64,000 nucleotides of DNA from Thermoclostridium stercorarium subsp. stercorarium DSM 8532 (lineage in GTDB: Bacteria > Bacillota > Clostridia > DSM-8532). Position numbers and translations under genes: made by a program. Under the pieces are notes generated by a model. The model made no database searches. It had not been told where the DNA came from and was given only the letters and a program-made list of their open reading frames with translations. Positions 34,904 to 43,562 of this stretch are shown piece after piece (position 1 is the first letter of the stretch; each line of letters opens with the position of its first letter). The stretch spans positions 496,001 through 560,000 of the forward strand of contig NC_020134.1 in assembly GCF_000331995.1 (NCBI RefSeq), read 5' to 3'.

Positions 34904-36970
34904 ATGGCTGTCGACAGGTATAACGTGGTTACCAGACATAATCCGGTGATAACCCGGATAGATCCCTTTTCACCGCTATCGGTGGGAAACGGGGAATTTG
35001 CCTTTACGGCCGATATCACCGGACTTCAGACTTTCCCCGAGTTTTATGAAAATGGCATACCGCTGTGCACCCAGTCCCAGTGGGGTTGGCATACAGAGCC
35101 TGCTGACAATGAAAGCGGGGCTTATTCATTAAACGATTTGAGAAAGGAGATTTATGAAGCCAACGGCAGAAGTGTGGGATATAATACATCGGGTAAAGGT
35201 CAGGAAAAGGTTTATAACTGGTTAAGGCAAAATCCCCACCGCCTGCATCTGGGGCAAATAGGGCTTGATATAAAAAAGGAGGATTTAAGCCCGGTAACCG
35301 TCTGGGATATAGAAAATCCGCGCCATATGCTTGACTTGTGGAGCGGTATAATGCAAAGTACGTTTACCGTTCAGGGTTTTGAAGTGGAAACCGAAGCCTG
35401 CTGCCACCCGAAAAAGGACATTCTTGCGTTCAGGATCAGGTCCGGGCTGCTTGGCCGTAAAAGGCTTGGCATAAAAGTACGGTTCCCGTACGGTTCAGCG
35501 GCTAAAACGGCGGCGGACTGGAAAAACGACGAAAAACACTACACCGAAATCATGGATTCAGGGCAAAGTTTTATTTATCTGCGCAGGAGGCTGGACAGGG
35601 ATCAGTATTTTGTAAAAATAGTCTGTTCTGAAGGCGCTATAATAGAGAGGACGGGCAGAAACAGTTTTGTGATAAGGAATGTGTCCGAACGGGATGAACT
35701 GGAATTTTCATGTTGCTTTTCACCGGCAGAAATAACGGAAGAACTGCCTTTATGCCATGACATTTTTAATGAAAGCAGGAAACACTGGCAGGATTTCTGG
35801 AATGGCGGCGGCATGATTGATTTCGGCGGAAGTACCGACAAACGTGCCGGAGAGCTTGAAAGAAGGGTTATCCTTTCCATGTATCTTACCGCCATTCAAT
35901 GCGCAGGCTCGCTTCCGCCGCAGGAAACCGGCCTTACGTTCAACAGCTGGTACGGAAAATTCCACCTTGAAATGCACTGGTGGCACGGTGTGCATTTTGT
36001 CCTGTGGGGCAGGCCTGAGCTGTTTGAAAAAAGCCTGTGGTGGTATGGTTCAATCCTGGACAGGGCAAAAGAACTGGCGGAATCCCAGGGATACAAAGGT
36101 GCCAGATGGCCCAAGATGACCTCTCCGGAAGGATACGACAGCCCGTCGCCGATAGGTCCGCTTCTCATCTGGCAGCAGCCGCATCCGATTTATTATGCCG
36201 AGCTTCTCTACAGTGTCAAACCATACCGTGAAACGCTGGAAAAATATAAGGATATAGTGTTTGAGACGGCGGAATTCATGGCATCCTATGCCGCATATGA
36301 CGGTAAGAACAATAGATATGTCCTTGGCCCCGCATTAATACCTGCTCAGGAAAATCATGACCCCCGCGTTACGCTGAACCCGACTTTTGAACTGGAATAC
36401 TGGGTCTTTGGCTTAAAAACAGCCAATGAATGGAGAAAAAGGCTTGGCCTTGATATTAATACAAAATGGGAGGACGTAGTGAATAATCTGGCGGAATTAC
36501 CCGTAAAGGACAATTTATACCTTGCCCATGAGAACTGCCCTGATACCTTTACACTGTTTAACAGGGATCATCCTTCAATGCTTGGGGCATTGGGAATACT
36601 TCCGGGGACAAAAGCCGATCCGAAAATAATGCTGAATACTCTTCTGAAGGTCATGGACAGCTGGCAGATGGAGAATGTATGGGGATGGGATTTCCCAATG
36701 ATGGCTATGACCGCCGCAAGGCTTGGGCGGCCCGATTTGGCTTTGGATGCATTGTTGTATGATTCGCCCAAAAATGTATATCTTCCAAATGGGCATAACA
36801 AACAGGCTACGAGGGAGGATCTTCCGATATATCTCCCCGGAAACGGTGGGCTGCTTACAGCCGTTGCAATGATGACGGCAGGTTGGAGAGGCTGTAAGGA
36901 AATACTTCCCGGTTTTCCTAAAGACGGCACGTGGAAAGTGGAATGGGAAGGAATAAATCCCATGCTGTAG
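34904..36970 (+). CDS. Six-hairpin ((alpha/alpha)6) glycosidase-like protein, unclassified family
   Basis: A 688-residue cytoplasmic protein. N-terminal beta-sandwich (LSVGNGEFAFTADITGLQT, RIDPFSPL) then helical toroid with WHGVHFVLWGRPELFEKSL, GARWPKMTSPEGYDSPSP and a TLNPTFELEYW segment, resembling GH65/GH95-type architecture. An acidic catalytic residue is plausible in the FELEYW or NHD region but cannot be fixed. Its place between GH43 and the LplA-like binding protein implies a role in processing the same oligosaccharide, perhaps removing a side group. GGAGGG precedes ATG. Not assigned to a numbered GH family. Confidence 0.7.
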   Translation: MAVDRYNVVTRHNPVITRIDPFSPLSVGNGEFAFTADITGLQTFPEFYENGIPLCTQSQWGWHTEPADNESGAYSLNDLRKEIYEANGRSVGYNTSGKGQEKVYNWLRQNPHRLHLGQIGLDIKKEDLSPVTVWDIENPRHMLDLWSGIMQSTFTVQGFEVETEACCHPKKDILAFRIRSGLLGRKRLGIKVRFPYGSAAKTAADWKNDEKHYTEIMDSGQSFIYLRRRLDRDQYFVKIVCSEGAIIERTGRNSFVIRNVSERDELEFSCCFSPAEITEELPLCHDIFNESRKHWQDFWNGGGMIDFGGSTDKRAGELERRVILSMYLTAIQCAGSLPPQETGLTFNSWYGKFHLEMHWWHGVHFVLWGRPELFEKSLWWYGSILDRAKELAESQGYKGARWPKMTSPEGYDSPSPIGPLLIWQQPHPIYYAELLYSVKPYRETLEKYKDIVFETAEFMASYAAYDGKNNRYVLGPALIPAQENHDPRVTLNPTFELEYWVFGLKTANEWRKRLGLDINTKWEDVVNNLAELPVKDNLYLAHENCPDTFTLFNRDHPSMLGALGILPGTKADPKIMLNTLLKVMDSWQMENVWGWDFPMMAMTAARLGRPDLALDALLYDSPKNVYLPNGHNKQATREDLPIYLPGNGGLLTAVAMMTAGWRGCKEILPGFPKDGTWKVEWEGINPML

Positions 36971-36999
36971 TTCTTTCCGGTAAATTCCCCGATTACGGC

Positions 37000-37032
37000 A
37001 AAACAGCGGCAAACAGAAGCCGCTGTTTTTTG
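37000..37032 (+). terminator. Intrinsic terminator after the six-hairpin gene
   Basis: Arms AAAACAGCGGC and GCCGCTGTTTT with 8-nt loop and T-tract. It precedes the tandem operator of the next gene. Confidence 0.88.
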
Positions 37033-37045
37033 TTTGCGCTTCAAT

Positions 37046-37078
37046 ATGTAAAGAAATGATTTTGAAGTAAAGAGATGA
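37046..37078. promoter_or_regulatory. Tandem operator upstream of the LplA-like gene (probable YesN site)
   Basis: ATGTAAAGAAATGA (37046-37059) and AAGTAAAGAGATGA (37065-37078), 19-bp period, 3 bp upstream of the -35. The second copy is identical to that at 31325-31338 and the surrounding 26 bp match at 22 positions. Confidence 0.75.
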
Positions 37079-37081
37079 TAA

Positions 37082-37110
37082 TTGTTCGCAATTTTCGGCG
37101 GAAATATAAT
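37082..37110 (+). promoter_or_regulatory. Sigma-A promoter of the LplA-like binding-protein gene
   Basis: TTGTTC (37082-37087), 17-bp spacer, perfect TATAAT (37105-37110). Same geometry as the permease promoter at 31342-31370. Confidence 0.8.
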
Positions 37111-37165
37111 TGAAATAAATGAGATCTCATTCAATATGGCAATGCGGATGATTAGGAGGAGGACT

Positions 37166-38851
37166 ATGAAAATTAATACGATAAAGAGAATTTCGGTATT
37201 CGCTGTCGTTATTATGATGGTGTTGTCAATGGCAGCCTGCGGAGAAAGAGGAACCAATACCCCCGGAGGCAACACAAATGCAACGGTGACACCGACGCCG
37301 GCAGAATCCGATAATCTTCTTGCAAAGTACGATCCGCCGATTGAAATGACTGCATGGAGGTTTTTGAATAACGGCATACAGTTTAAAGAAGGCGACGATA
37401 TTGAAAACAATATCTGGATAGACTACTACCGGGAAGTTTTCGGAATTAATCTGAAATATGACTGGGTTGTTCCCGAAGAACAGTTCGAGCAGAAAATGAA
37501 CATTGCAATAGCTTCGGGAAATCTGCCCGACTTAATGTGGCTTAACAACAAGAACCTTATCGAGCTTGCAAACGACGGAATGCTGTATGATTTAACCGAG
37601 CTTTATCAAACAAGGACTTCCGAGTTTACAAAAAGCATCCTTGAACAGGATATTACCAGTTTTAACACAGCCAAGGTAAACGGAAAGCTGTACGCTATAC
37701 CTCATACAGGTTCAGCAATAGACTCACTGCAGATTTTGTATGTAAGGACCGACTGGCTTGAGAACCTCGGCCTGGAAGTGCCTACAACAATGCAAGAACT
37801 GCTTGAGGTTATAGAGGCGTTCACAAAGAATGACCCAGACCGGAACGGAAAAGACGACACTTACGGACTGGGCCTTACAAAGAACTTTATTAAGGACAAC
37901 CACTTCGGGGCTACCGGATTTTTTGCTGGTTATCACGCATATGTAAGAAGGTGGATTGAAAACGAAAACGGGGATATAGTTTACGGAAGCATTCAGCCTG
38001 AAGTAAAGACAGCTTTGCTTGAATTGCAGAGGCTCTACAAGGAAGGCATGATAGATCCCGAGTTTGGAGTAAAGGACAGAAACAAGGTTCAGGAATCTAT
38101 AGCTGCGGGGAAAATAGGAGTTATGTACGGCGGTATGTCAACTCCCGGTGCAATTCTGAAGTTTAATGCCGAAAATGATCCCAATGCAGAATGGGTGGCG
38201 CTCGAACTGGTTTCGGCAGACAGCGATCCTGCGATGCCGATCACTAAAATGCCTGTAAACAGGTACTATGCCGTTAATGCAGACTATGAACATCCTGAGG
38301 CAATAATGAAGCTGGTTGAAGCAGGTTCAGCGGGATATGCGCGCGACAGCAAGGAAAAGGCCGATGAATGGTCAAACAAGCTGAGCCATGACGAAAACGG
38401 AATTGCCGTATGGCAGTATCAGGTACTTGGATACGAACCGGCAAAGAAAAACCTTACCGCTCATTATAACGTGGTTAAGGCTCTTACAACCGGAGATACG
38501 TCAATCCTCAATGCCGAAGAACAGGGATATTATGACAGAATCAAGCTGTATGAGGCCGGAGACAGAAGCTACTACGGTGACGCGCATATTTTCGGTACAC
38601 CCGGCAGCTTTGATATTATTGACAAATATGTTAAGTCTGAAAATTACCTGTACGATAAGTTCTATGGTTCAGCCACTCCTACAATGGTTGAAAGGAGTGC
38701 AACCCTTGAAGCCATGGAAGAAGAAGTGTTTACAAAGATCATTATGGGAGACTCAATAGATTTGTTCGATAAGTTTGTTGAAGACTGGAAGAAGCTTGGC
38801 GGGGACCAGATCACCAAGGAAATAAATGAATGGTATGGAACGGTAAAATAA
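37166..38851 (+). CDS. LplA-type extracellular sugar-binding lipoprotein
   Basis: A 561-residue binding lipoprotein of the CUT1 LipO/LplA family. Lipobox MAAC with Cys25, Ser/Thr/Pro linker, then the SBP_bac_1 fold (ASGNLPDLMWL, GKLYAIPHTGS, LYVRTDWLENLGLEVPTTM, FTKNDPDRNGKDDTYGLGLT, FDKFVEDWKKLGG). DPDxNGKDDTYG is a calcium-binding-like loop seen in this family. It should deliver xylan- or arabinoxylan-type oligosaccharides to the permeases at 31.4-33.3 kb. ATG 37166 with GGAGGAGG 4 nt upstream. Followed by a terminator. Confidence 0.92.
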   Translation: MKINTIKRISVFAVVIMMVLSMAACGERGTNTPGGNTNATVTPTPAESDNLLAKYDPPIEMTAWRFLNNGIQFKEGDDIENNIWIDYYREVFGINLKYDWVVPEEQFEQKMNIAIASGNLPDLMWLNNKNLIELANDGMLYDLTELYQTRTSEFTKSILEQDITSFNTAKVNGKLYAIPHTGSAIDSLQILYVRTDWLENLGLEVPTTMQELLEVIEAFTKNDPDRNGKDDTYGLGLTKNFIKDNHFGATGFFAGYHAYVRRWIENENGDIVYGSIQPEVKTALLELQRLYKEGMIDPEFGVKDRNKVQESIAAGKIGVMYGGMSTPGAILKFNAENDPNAEWVALELVSADSDPAMPITKMPVNRYYAVNADYEHPEAIMKLVEAGSAGYARDSKEKADEWSNKLSHDENGIAVWQYQVLGYEPAKKNLTAHYNVVKALTTGDTSILNAEEQGYYDRIKLYEAGDRSYYGDAHIFGTPGSFDIIDKYVKSENYLYDKFYGSATPTMVERSATLEAMEEEVFTKIIMGDSIDLFDKFVEDWKKLGGDQITKEINEWYGTVK

Positions 38852-38872
38852 TACTTTTTAAGACCGGGATGG

Positions 38873-38903
38873 CGGGCTTGTTTGCGGCAGGCCCGTTTTT
38901 TTG
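38873..38903 (+). terminator. Intrinsic terminator after the LplA-like gene
   Basis: Arms CGGGC (38873-38877) and GCCCG (38891-38895), extended by wobble pairs, then TTTTTTT. Confidence 0.75.
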
Positions 38904-38966
38904 AGCTTTTAATCCGGGAAATACCGGCTATAAGAGAACGGAAATTCTCAAATTTTCATAGAATAC

Positions 38967-38995
38967 TTGTACGAGAAAGAATATGATGTTAAAAT
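38967..38995 (+). promoter_or_regulatory. Sigma-A promoter of the NlpC/P60 gene
   Basis: TTGTAC (38967-38972), 17-bp spacer, TAAAAT (38990-38995), about 97 bp upstream of ATG 39092. Confidence 0.6.
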
Positions 38996-39091
38996 GGAGT
39001 ATGTACAAAATGAACATACAGCCCCAGTAACAGAGGGAAAATTTATGTAGAATGTGTAAAGCGGTGTTAAAAAGCCGAAACAGGAGGAACA

Positions 39092-40324
39092 ATGGATAAA
39101 TCAAACCTGCTTAAACGGTGTGCAGAGATTCTGGCAGGGCTGATGATTGTGACAACAACCGTAGCGTATACTTCAGTTGGTATCAGAAATGCCGGAAGCA
39201 CTGCAATACAATCGGTAACCGGAAAAGAAACCGAAAACAGGAGCAATGATGAAGCCGGTATTACTTCCTACTCGTCAGAAGATTCTTACAAAGTTTCTTC
39301 TGAAAACATTACTCTGGATCTAAACGATATTTCGGGTTCAGATGAAGCTGAAATGGCCGAAAACAGCATGCAGATCTGTTCCGATATCACCGAAGACGGT
39401 GAGGGAACCGAAACGGTAAACCAGGCGGCCGACAACTCCGCAGTGCAGGAGAATGAACATTCTGTCACGCAGGCGGAGGCAAATGCAGAGCAGGAACAAA
39501 AACAAAAAGCTGAGGAACCCCAGCCTGTATATAAATATGTTAATGTTAGTCTGCTTAATGTCAGAAGCGGTCCCAGCACCGAGTCCGAAAAAATAACCAT
39601 GCTGTCGAAAGCTACACGTGTCCGGTGCGTCGGCGGTGACAGGGAATGGGTTAAAATAATTACCGATGACAATGTGGAGGGATATGTTTTTGCGGAATAC
39701 CTTTCGGATACAGCGCCGCCCGTTTACAAATACGTTATTGTGAATTCCCTTAATTTGCGGAAAGGCCCCAGTACTGAAACCGAAATTCTTGGCACGTTAC
39801 CGTTTGGTAACAAAGTACAGGTATTCGAAGCTGACAATAATTTTGTAAGGATTTTGACGGGGGACGGCAAAGAAGGGTATGTTTGGAAGGAATACCTGGG
39901 TGACGAGGTTGTGCTTGCGTCCCGTTCAGCGTCGGCAGGGCAGTCCTATAACGCCGACCTTGCGAATAAAATAATTGAATACGCCAAGCAATTTCTGGGC
40001 GTCAAATATGTATACGGAGGGTCGTCTCCGAACGGCTTTGACTGTTCAGGGTTTACCCAGTATGTATTTAAAAAGTTTAACATTAAATTGCCAAGAACGT
40101 CATATGAGTACTCAGGTGTAGGAACCAAGGTTTCAAGGGAGAATATTAAACCCGGCGACATACTTTTATTTGACGTTAACGGTTCAAACCGTATCGGCCA
40201 TGTCGGGATTTATATCGGAAACGATAAGTTCATCCATGCTTCTTCGGGTAAAGGCAAGGTTGTGATAACAACGTTGTCGAAATACGGAGAAAGACTGATC
40301 GGTATCAGGAGAGTCATTAAATAG
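39092..40324 (+). CDS. Secreted SH3-NlpC/P60 cell wall peptidase
   Basis: A 410-residue exported peptidoglycan hydrolase. Signal peptide/anchor (LAGLMIVTTTVAYTSVGI), an acidic low-complexity region with a Gln/Glu-rich part (AEANAEQEQKQKAEE), two bacterial SH3 repeats (SLLNVRSGPSTESEKITML and NSLNLRKGPSTETEILGTL), and a C-terminal NlpC/P60 domain with Cys318 (FDCSGF), His370 (GHVGIY) and His382 (IHASSG). These endopeptidases cut the D-Glu-gamma-diamino acid bond of stem peptides. AGGAGG precedes ATG. Convergent with fapA, 5 bp apart with no terminator. Confidence 0.92.
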   Translation: MDKSNLLKRCAEILAGLMIVTTTVAYTSVGIRNAGSTAIQSVTGKETENRSNDEAGITSYSSEDSYKVSSENITLDLNDISGSDEAEMAENSMQICSDITEDGEGTETVNQAADNSAVQENEHSVTQAEANAEQEQKQKAEEPQPVYKYVNVSLLNVRSGPSTESEKITMLSKATRVRCVGGDREWVKIITDDNVEGYVFAEYLSDTAPPVYKYVIVNSLNLRKGPSTETEILGTLPFGNKVQVFEADNNFVRILTGDGKEGYVWKEYLGDEVVLASRSASAGQSYNADLANKIIEYAKQFLGVKYVYGGSSPNGFDCSGFTQYVFKKFNIKLPRTSYEYSGVGTKVSRENIKPGDILLFDVNGSNRIGHVGIYIGNDKFIHASSGKGKVVITTLSKYGERLIGIRRVIK

Positions 40325-40329
40325 CCCGG

Positions 40330-41691
40330 TTATATGGCTTGAATCAGGCCTTCTTTTAAAACATAAGTAGGCCTGTATTCGGTCTTCATTATCTCCAGAA
40401 CCTGGTTCTGTATTGTAACCCTCACTTTGGGATAAACATAATTTTTCACCACCAAAGCCCCGTTACCCGGGGTTTTTAAATAACCGGAAATATCAGTATA
40501 CTGTTTTTCAAGTTTTTTTATCTCTTCCTGCATGCCGAATATTTCCTGCTGGATTTTCTTTATTTCATTTCTGCTTTTCTCAGCGTTCATGTTCAGCGAC
40601 CTCAGTTTTTCCTTTAGAGCGTTCAGCTGCTTTTTCCTTGAATGGATGGTGTCTGAAAGATCATTCATCTCGTCGGTGAGTGACTCTCTGTCAAATCCGC
40701 GGATATTAATGAGTGTTCTTTTTTCCATGCGGTTGCCTATATCCGCACATTCTACCTTTATATCGGCGTCAATATTTCCGCCTACAATTTGCCCCCTGCC
40801 CGATTCCACTATGACCTGTTTTGCGCGGATACTGGAGTTCCTGATATAAAAGCCTGCGAAAACCGAGCCTTCACATATCACTTCGGCGTCTGATATGAAT
40901 TTGGCGTAAAGGTTTCCCTTACATATTATTTTAGCTTTGCCTTTACCGGCAACTCCGCCGCGGATGTATATACTGCCTTCGGTACTCTCAATGAGTTTAA
41001 CTCCTCCGATGCCGTATTCACTTTCTATTTCTATGTCTTTGGTTGATTTTACAACGAAATTGTCTTCCACTGTGCCTTTAATGTTAACATACCCGTTAAA
41101 GTCTATGTTTCCGGTGTTAAAATCCACATCACCGTTGACTTCGAGAACATCATAAACGGCGATGGTATCTCCGACGTAATGCACCGCGCCGTCTTTAAGG
41201 GCGTATAAAACGTCTTTGCCTTCGGTTCTTACCTGCAATACCGAATTCTGATCATAAAGAAGGGGATAAAGAATGCCTTCATCGGGCTTGATTTCATTAC
41301 CATGTACGTCTATACCGGGAATGCCGGGTTTGGGATCAATTCTTTCCCCCAGCCAGTCGCCGGCTTTAACGTGATGGATTAAATTGAGTTCGTAATGATT
41401 TACCCGGTCATTGTCAATTAGAAGTGGTTTGGGTTCTGGAATTTGAAACATTCTGATCTCCGAATCGGTTCCGTGGACGGGAGGTTTGCCTTTTGCAATC
41501 AAGATCGGGGTGTTTAAAGGCAATTCTCCGTTAAGTACTTCGTACATTATCCCGTAATTGACGTTTGCCTTTTTCAGCGCAGACTGAATGGCTTCTGTTA
41601 GTTTGCCGCGATTGTTCTTGTAATCTTCGGGAAGATAATGAAGTGTAATATAAGCTTCAAGCGCATTGTTACATATATTGACGGAGATCAT
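40330..41691 (-). CDS. FapA family protein (DUF342)
   Basis: A 453-residue FapA (flagellar assembly protein A) domain protein. The central beta-solenoid is seen in repeated segments (GDVDFNTGNIDFNGYVNIKG, TKDIEIESEYGIGG, EGSIYIRGGVAGKGKAKI, NLYAKFISDAEVICEGS, NSSIRAKQVIV), followed by a coiled coil (~345-400, RKKQLNALKEKLRSL..EIKKLEKQY) and a C-terminal stem. DUF342 proteins are known as FapA or polymer-forming homologues; in Vibrio FapA delays flagellar glycosylation-linked localisation. No flagellar gene is adjacent. RBS GGGGG upstream. Confidence 0.88.
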   Translation of the reverse strand: MISVNICNNALEAYITLHYLPEDYKNNRGKLTEAIQSALKKANVNYGIMYEVLNGELPLNTPILIAKGKPPVHGTDSEIRMFQIPEPKPLLIDNDRVNHYELNLIHHVKAGDWLGERIDPKPGIPGIDVHGNEIKPDEGILYPLLYDQNSVLQVRTEGKDVLYALKDGAVHYVGDTIAVYDVLEVNGDVDFNTGNIDFNGYVNIKGTVEDNFVVKSTKDIEIESEYGIGGVKLIESTEGSIYIRGGVAGKGKAKIICKGNLYAKFISDAEVICEGSVFAGFYIRNSSIRAKQVIVESGRGQIVGGNIDADIKVECADIGNRMEKRTLINIRGFDRESLTDEMNDLSDTIHSRKKQLNALKEKLRSLNMNAEKSRNEIKKIQQEIFGMQEEIKKLEKQYTDISGYLKTPGNGALVVKNYVYPKVRVTIQNQVLEIMKTEYRPTYVLKEGLIQAI

Positions 41692-42023
41692 AACGCTACC
41701 CCCTTATATATTTTATACCTCGGAATGAAATTTTTTAATCATAAATGCAAAACCTATACCACAATTTTGTCATGTTTTTTGTCCATGTGCAGCAGAGGTG
41801 TACCGAAAAAACAATTACACTGCTGTAAATCGTGTAGAATTACTAAAAATATAATAAATTGTACCGGAATTACATGTAATAAATATACAAAACAGATGTT
41901 GACAACCTGTGTCAGTAATGATATTATTCTGCTGACAGCAAATTTAAGAAAATATTAAATTAATTAAGAAATTTATAAATTTCAGATTAATATAAATTTT
42001 TTAAATAAAAAGGGGTGAAATTT
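41692..42023. other. Intergenic region fapA to CUT1 importer
   Basis: 330 bp without a gene. It holds the importer promoter (41899-41927) and an inverted GTCAG...CTGAC repeat around its -10 that could be an operator. The rest is AT-rich. Confidence 0.5.
41899..41927 (+). promoter_or_regulatory. Sigma-A promoter of the second CUT1 importer
   Basis: Perfect TTGACA (41899-41904), 17-bp spacer, TATTAT (41922-41927) with TGA extended -10. GTCAG (41911-41915) and CTGAC lie symmetrically around the -10, possibly an operator. Confidence 0.75.
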
Positions 42024-43523
42024 ATGAAAAAACTTATAGCTCTGACATTATCAATTTTCATGGCAGCATTGCTTTTCGCGGGCTGTGGTAAGACCGAAAA
42101 GACTGATGTAAGCAATTCAAAGGAGGACAAGCCAGTACTGAACGTATCGGTTTTTGCTCAAGAACATGAGCAGGCAATGTACAGGGAAGTTATTTCCAGG
42201 TTTGAAGAAAAGTATAATTGTACAGTCAATTTCCAGGTAGCCGGGGATCAGTACTGGCCTGAACTTGAAGCAGCGCTGACGGCCAATGCGGCACCTGATG
42301 TTTTTTATCTCGGCCTTGGGGATATAAAAAGGCGTGTATGGGCTGATAAAATAGTTCCTCTTGACGATTTGCTTGACGTTTCTTCGCTGGACAAAATCTG
42401 GCCTGTGGCGCTGAACCTGTACAGGTATGACGTTGAAAACGATAAGCTCGGAGAGGGCAAATTATGGGCTTTGCCGAAAGATTTTTCGGCTGTGCCGATG
42501 ACCGTCAATAAGGCAATTATTGAAAAGCGCCGTCCGCAGATTGAAGAACTGGTAGAGAAGGGAATACTGCCTTTCTTCCCTGAAATAGACGAAAACGGAA
42601 ACCTTCCTGTTTATACATTTACCGAATTCGCGATTTTGTGCAAGACACTTACCTTTGAAGATCCCACCCTTCCCGAAACCGCAGGCTCAAAACAGGTTTA
42701 CGGAACACATCTTTGGGAGGATTTCTGCTTGCAGCCTTTTATTTGGGGAGCCGGCGGAGATTATCTTAATGAAGATGCAACAAAGGTTCTTTTCGATACC
42801 CCTGAGTTTATTGAAGGTTATGAAGGCTTTATGAAAATAGTTGAAATGGGCGGCTCGGGCCTTTCAACCGATGAAGTCACCGGTTATATGAAGTTTCTGG
42901 CGGGACGTGTTGCATATTTCCCGTGCGGGACATGGGACGTCGGGGCTTTCCAGGCGATTGAAGACGACGAGAGTATCAATCCCGGTAAATCATGGTTTGA
43001 TTTTGATCTTGCGCCGTGGCCGATAAGTGACAGATATGCCGACCTGTCTATTGAAGAAAGACAGGATAAATGGTTTGGTCGCATCGATTCAGTTGGCTAC
43101 TGTGTTTCAAAACAGTCAAAAAATCAGAAGCTTGCTGCAGAACTGGCCTATGTTCTTTCTGCGGATGAGGAGGTACAGCGTTTCCTTGCCAAAAGGGGAG
43201 GCCAGGTGCCTAATATAGTATCCATGGCAAAAGGGGAATACCTTACGGATGATTCCTATTTCCCTGAATCCCGTGAAATATTTATAAGGATGCTTGAAGG
43301 AAAGAACGGACGCCGTGTTCCGACATCTCTCACTTTCAATGCGATCTGGCATACTGAAGGGTTTATTTCGGGTGTTGACAGTGTATGGAGTTATTATGAA
43401 GGCATTGACAAAGGCGTTAAACCGATGAGTGTAAGCGAATACTGCAAGAGTGTGCAGCCAAAAGCCCAGGAACTGCTGGATCAGGCAATACGCGATGAAG
43501 CAGCTTTAAATCCGTTTAAATGA
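42024..43523 (+). CDS. Carbohydrate ABC transporter binding lipoprotein (CUT1)
   Basis: A 499-residue SBP_bac_1 lipoprotein. Lipobox LFAGC with Cys21, then VFAQEHEQAMYREVISRFEE, NAAPDVFYLGLGDI, KLWALPKDFSAVPMTVNKAI, WEDFCLQPFIWGAGGDYLNE and GRVAYFPCGTWDVGAF. It precedes two permease genes and forms a complete importer except for an ATPase. Sugar specificity cannot be told. Start at ATG 42024; AGGGGTG 6 nt upstream; the GTG at 42015 is the RBS itself. Confidence 0.92.
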   Translation: MKKLIALTLSIFMAALLFAGCGKTEKTDVSNSKEDKPVLNVSVFAQEHEQAMYREVISRFEEKYNCTVNFQVAGDQYWPELEAALTANAAPDVFYLGLGDIKRRVWADKIVPLDDLLDVSSLDKIWPVALNLYRYDVENDKLGEGKLWALPKDFSAVPMTVNKAIIEKRRPQIEELVEKGILPFFPEIDENGNLPVYTFTEFAILCKTLTFEDPTLPETAGSKQVYGTHLWEDFCLQPFIWGAGGDYLNEDATKVLFDTPEFIEGYEGFMKIVEMGGSGLSTDEVTGYMKFLAGRVAYFPCGTWDVGAFQAIEDDESINPGKSWFDFDLAPWPISDRYADLSIEERQDKWFGRIDSVGYCVSKQSKNQKLAAELAYVLSADEEVQRFLAKRGGQVPNIVSMAKGEYLTDDSYFPESREIFIRMLEGKNGRRVPTSLTFNAIWHTEGFISGVDSVWSYYEGIDKGVKPMSVSEYCKSVQPKAQELLDQAIRDEAALNPFK

Positions 43524-43562
43524 GCATTCTATTTATCCTGATTGAGTGGGAGGCGTTGCTGC

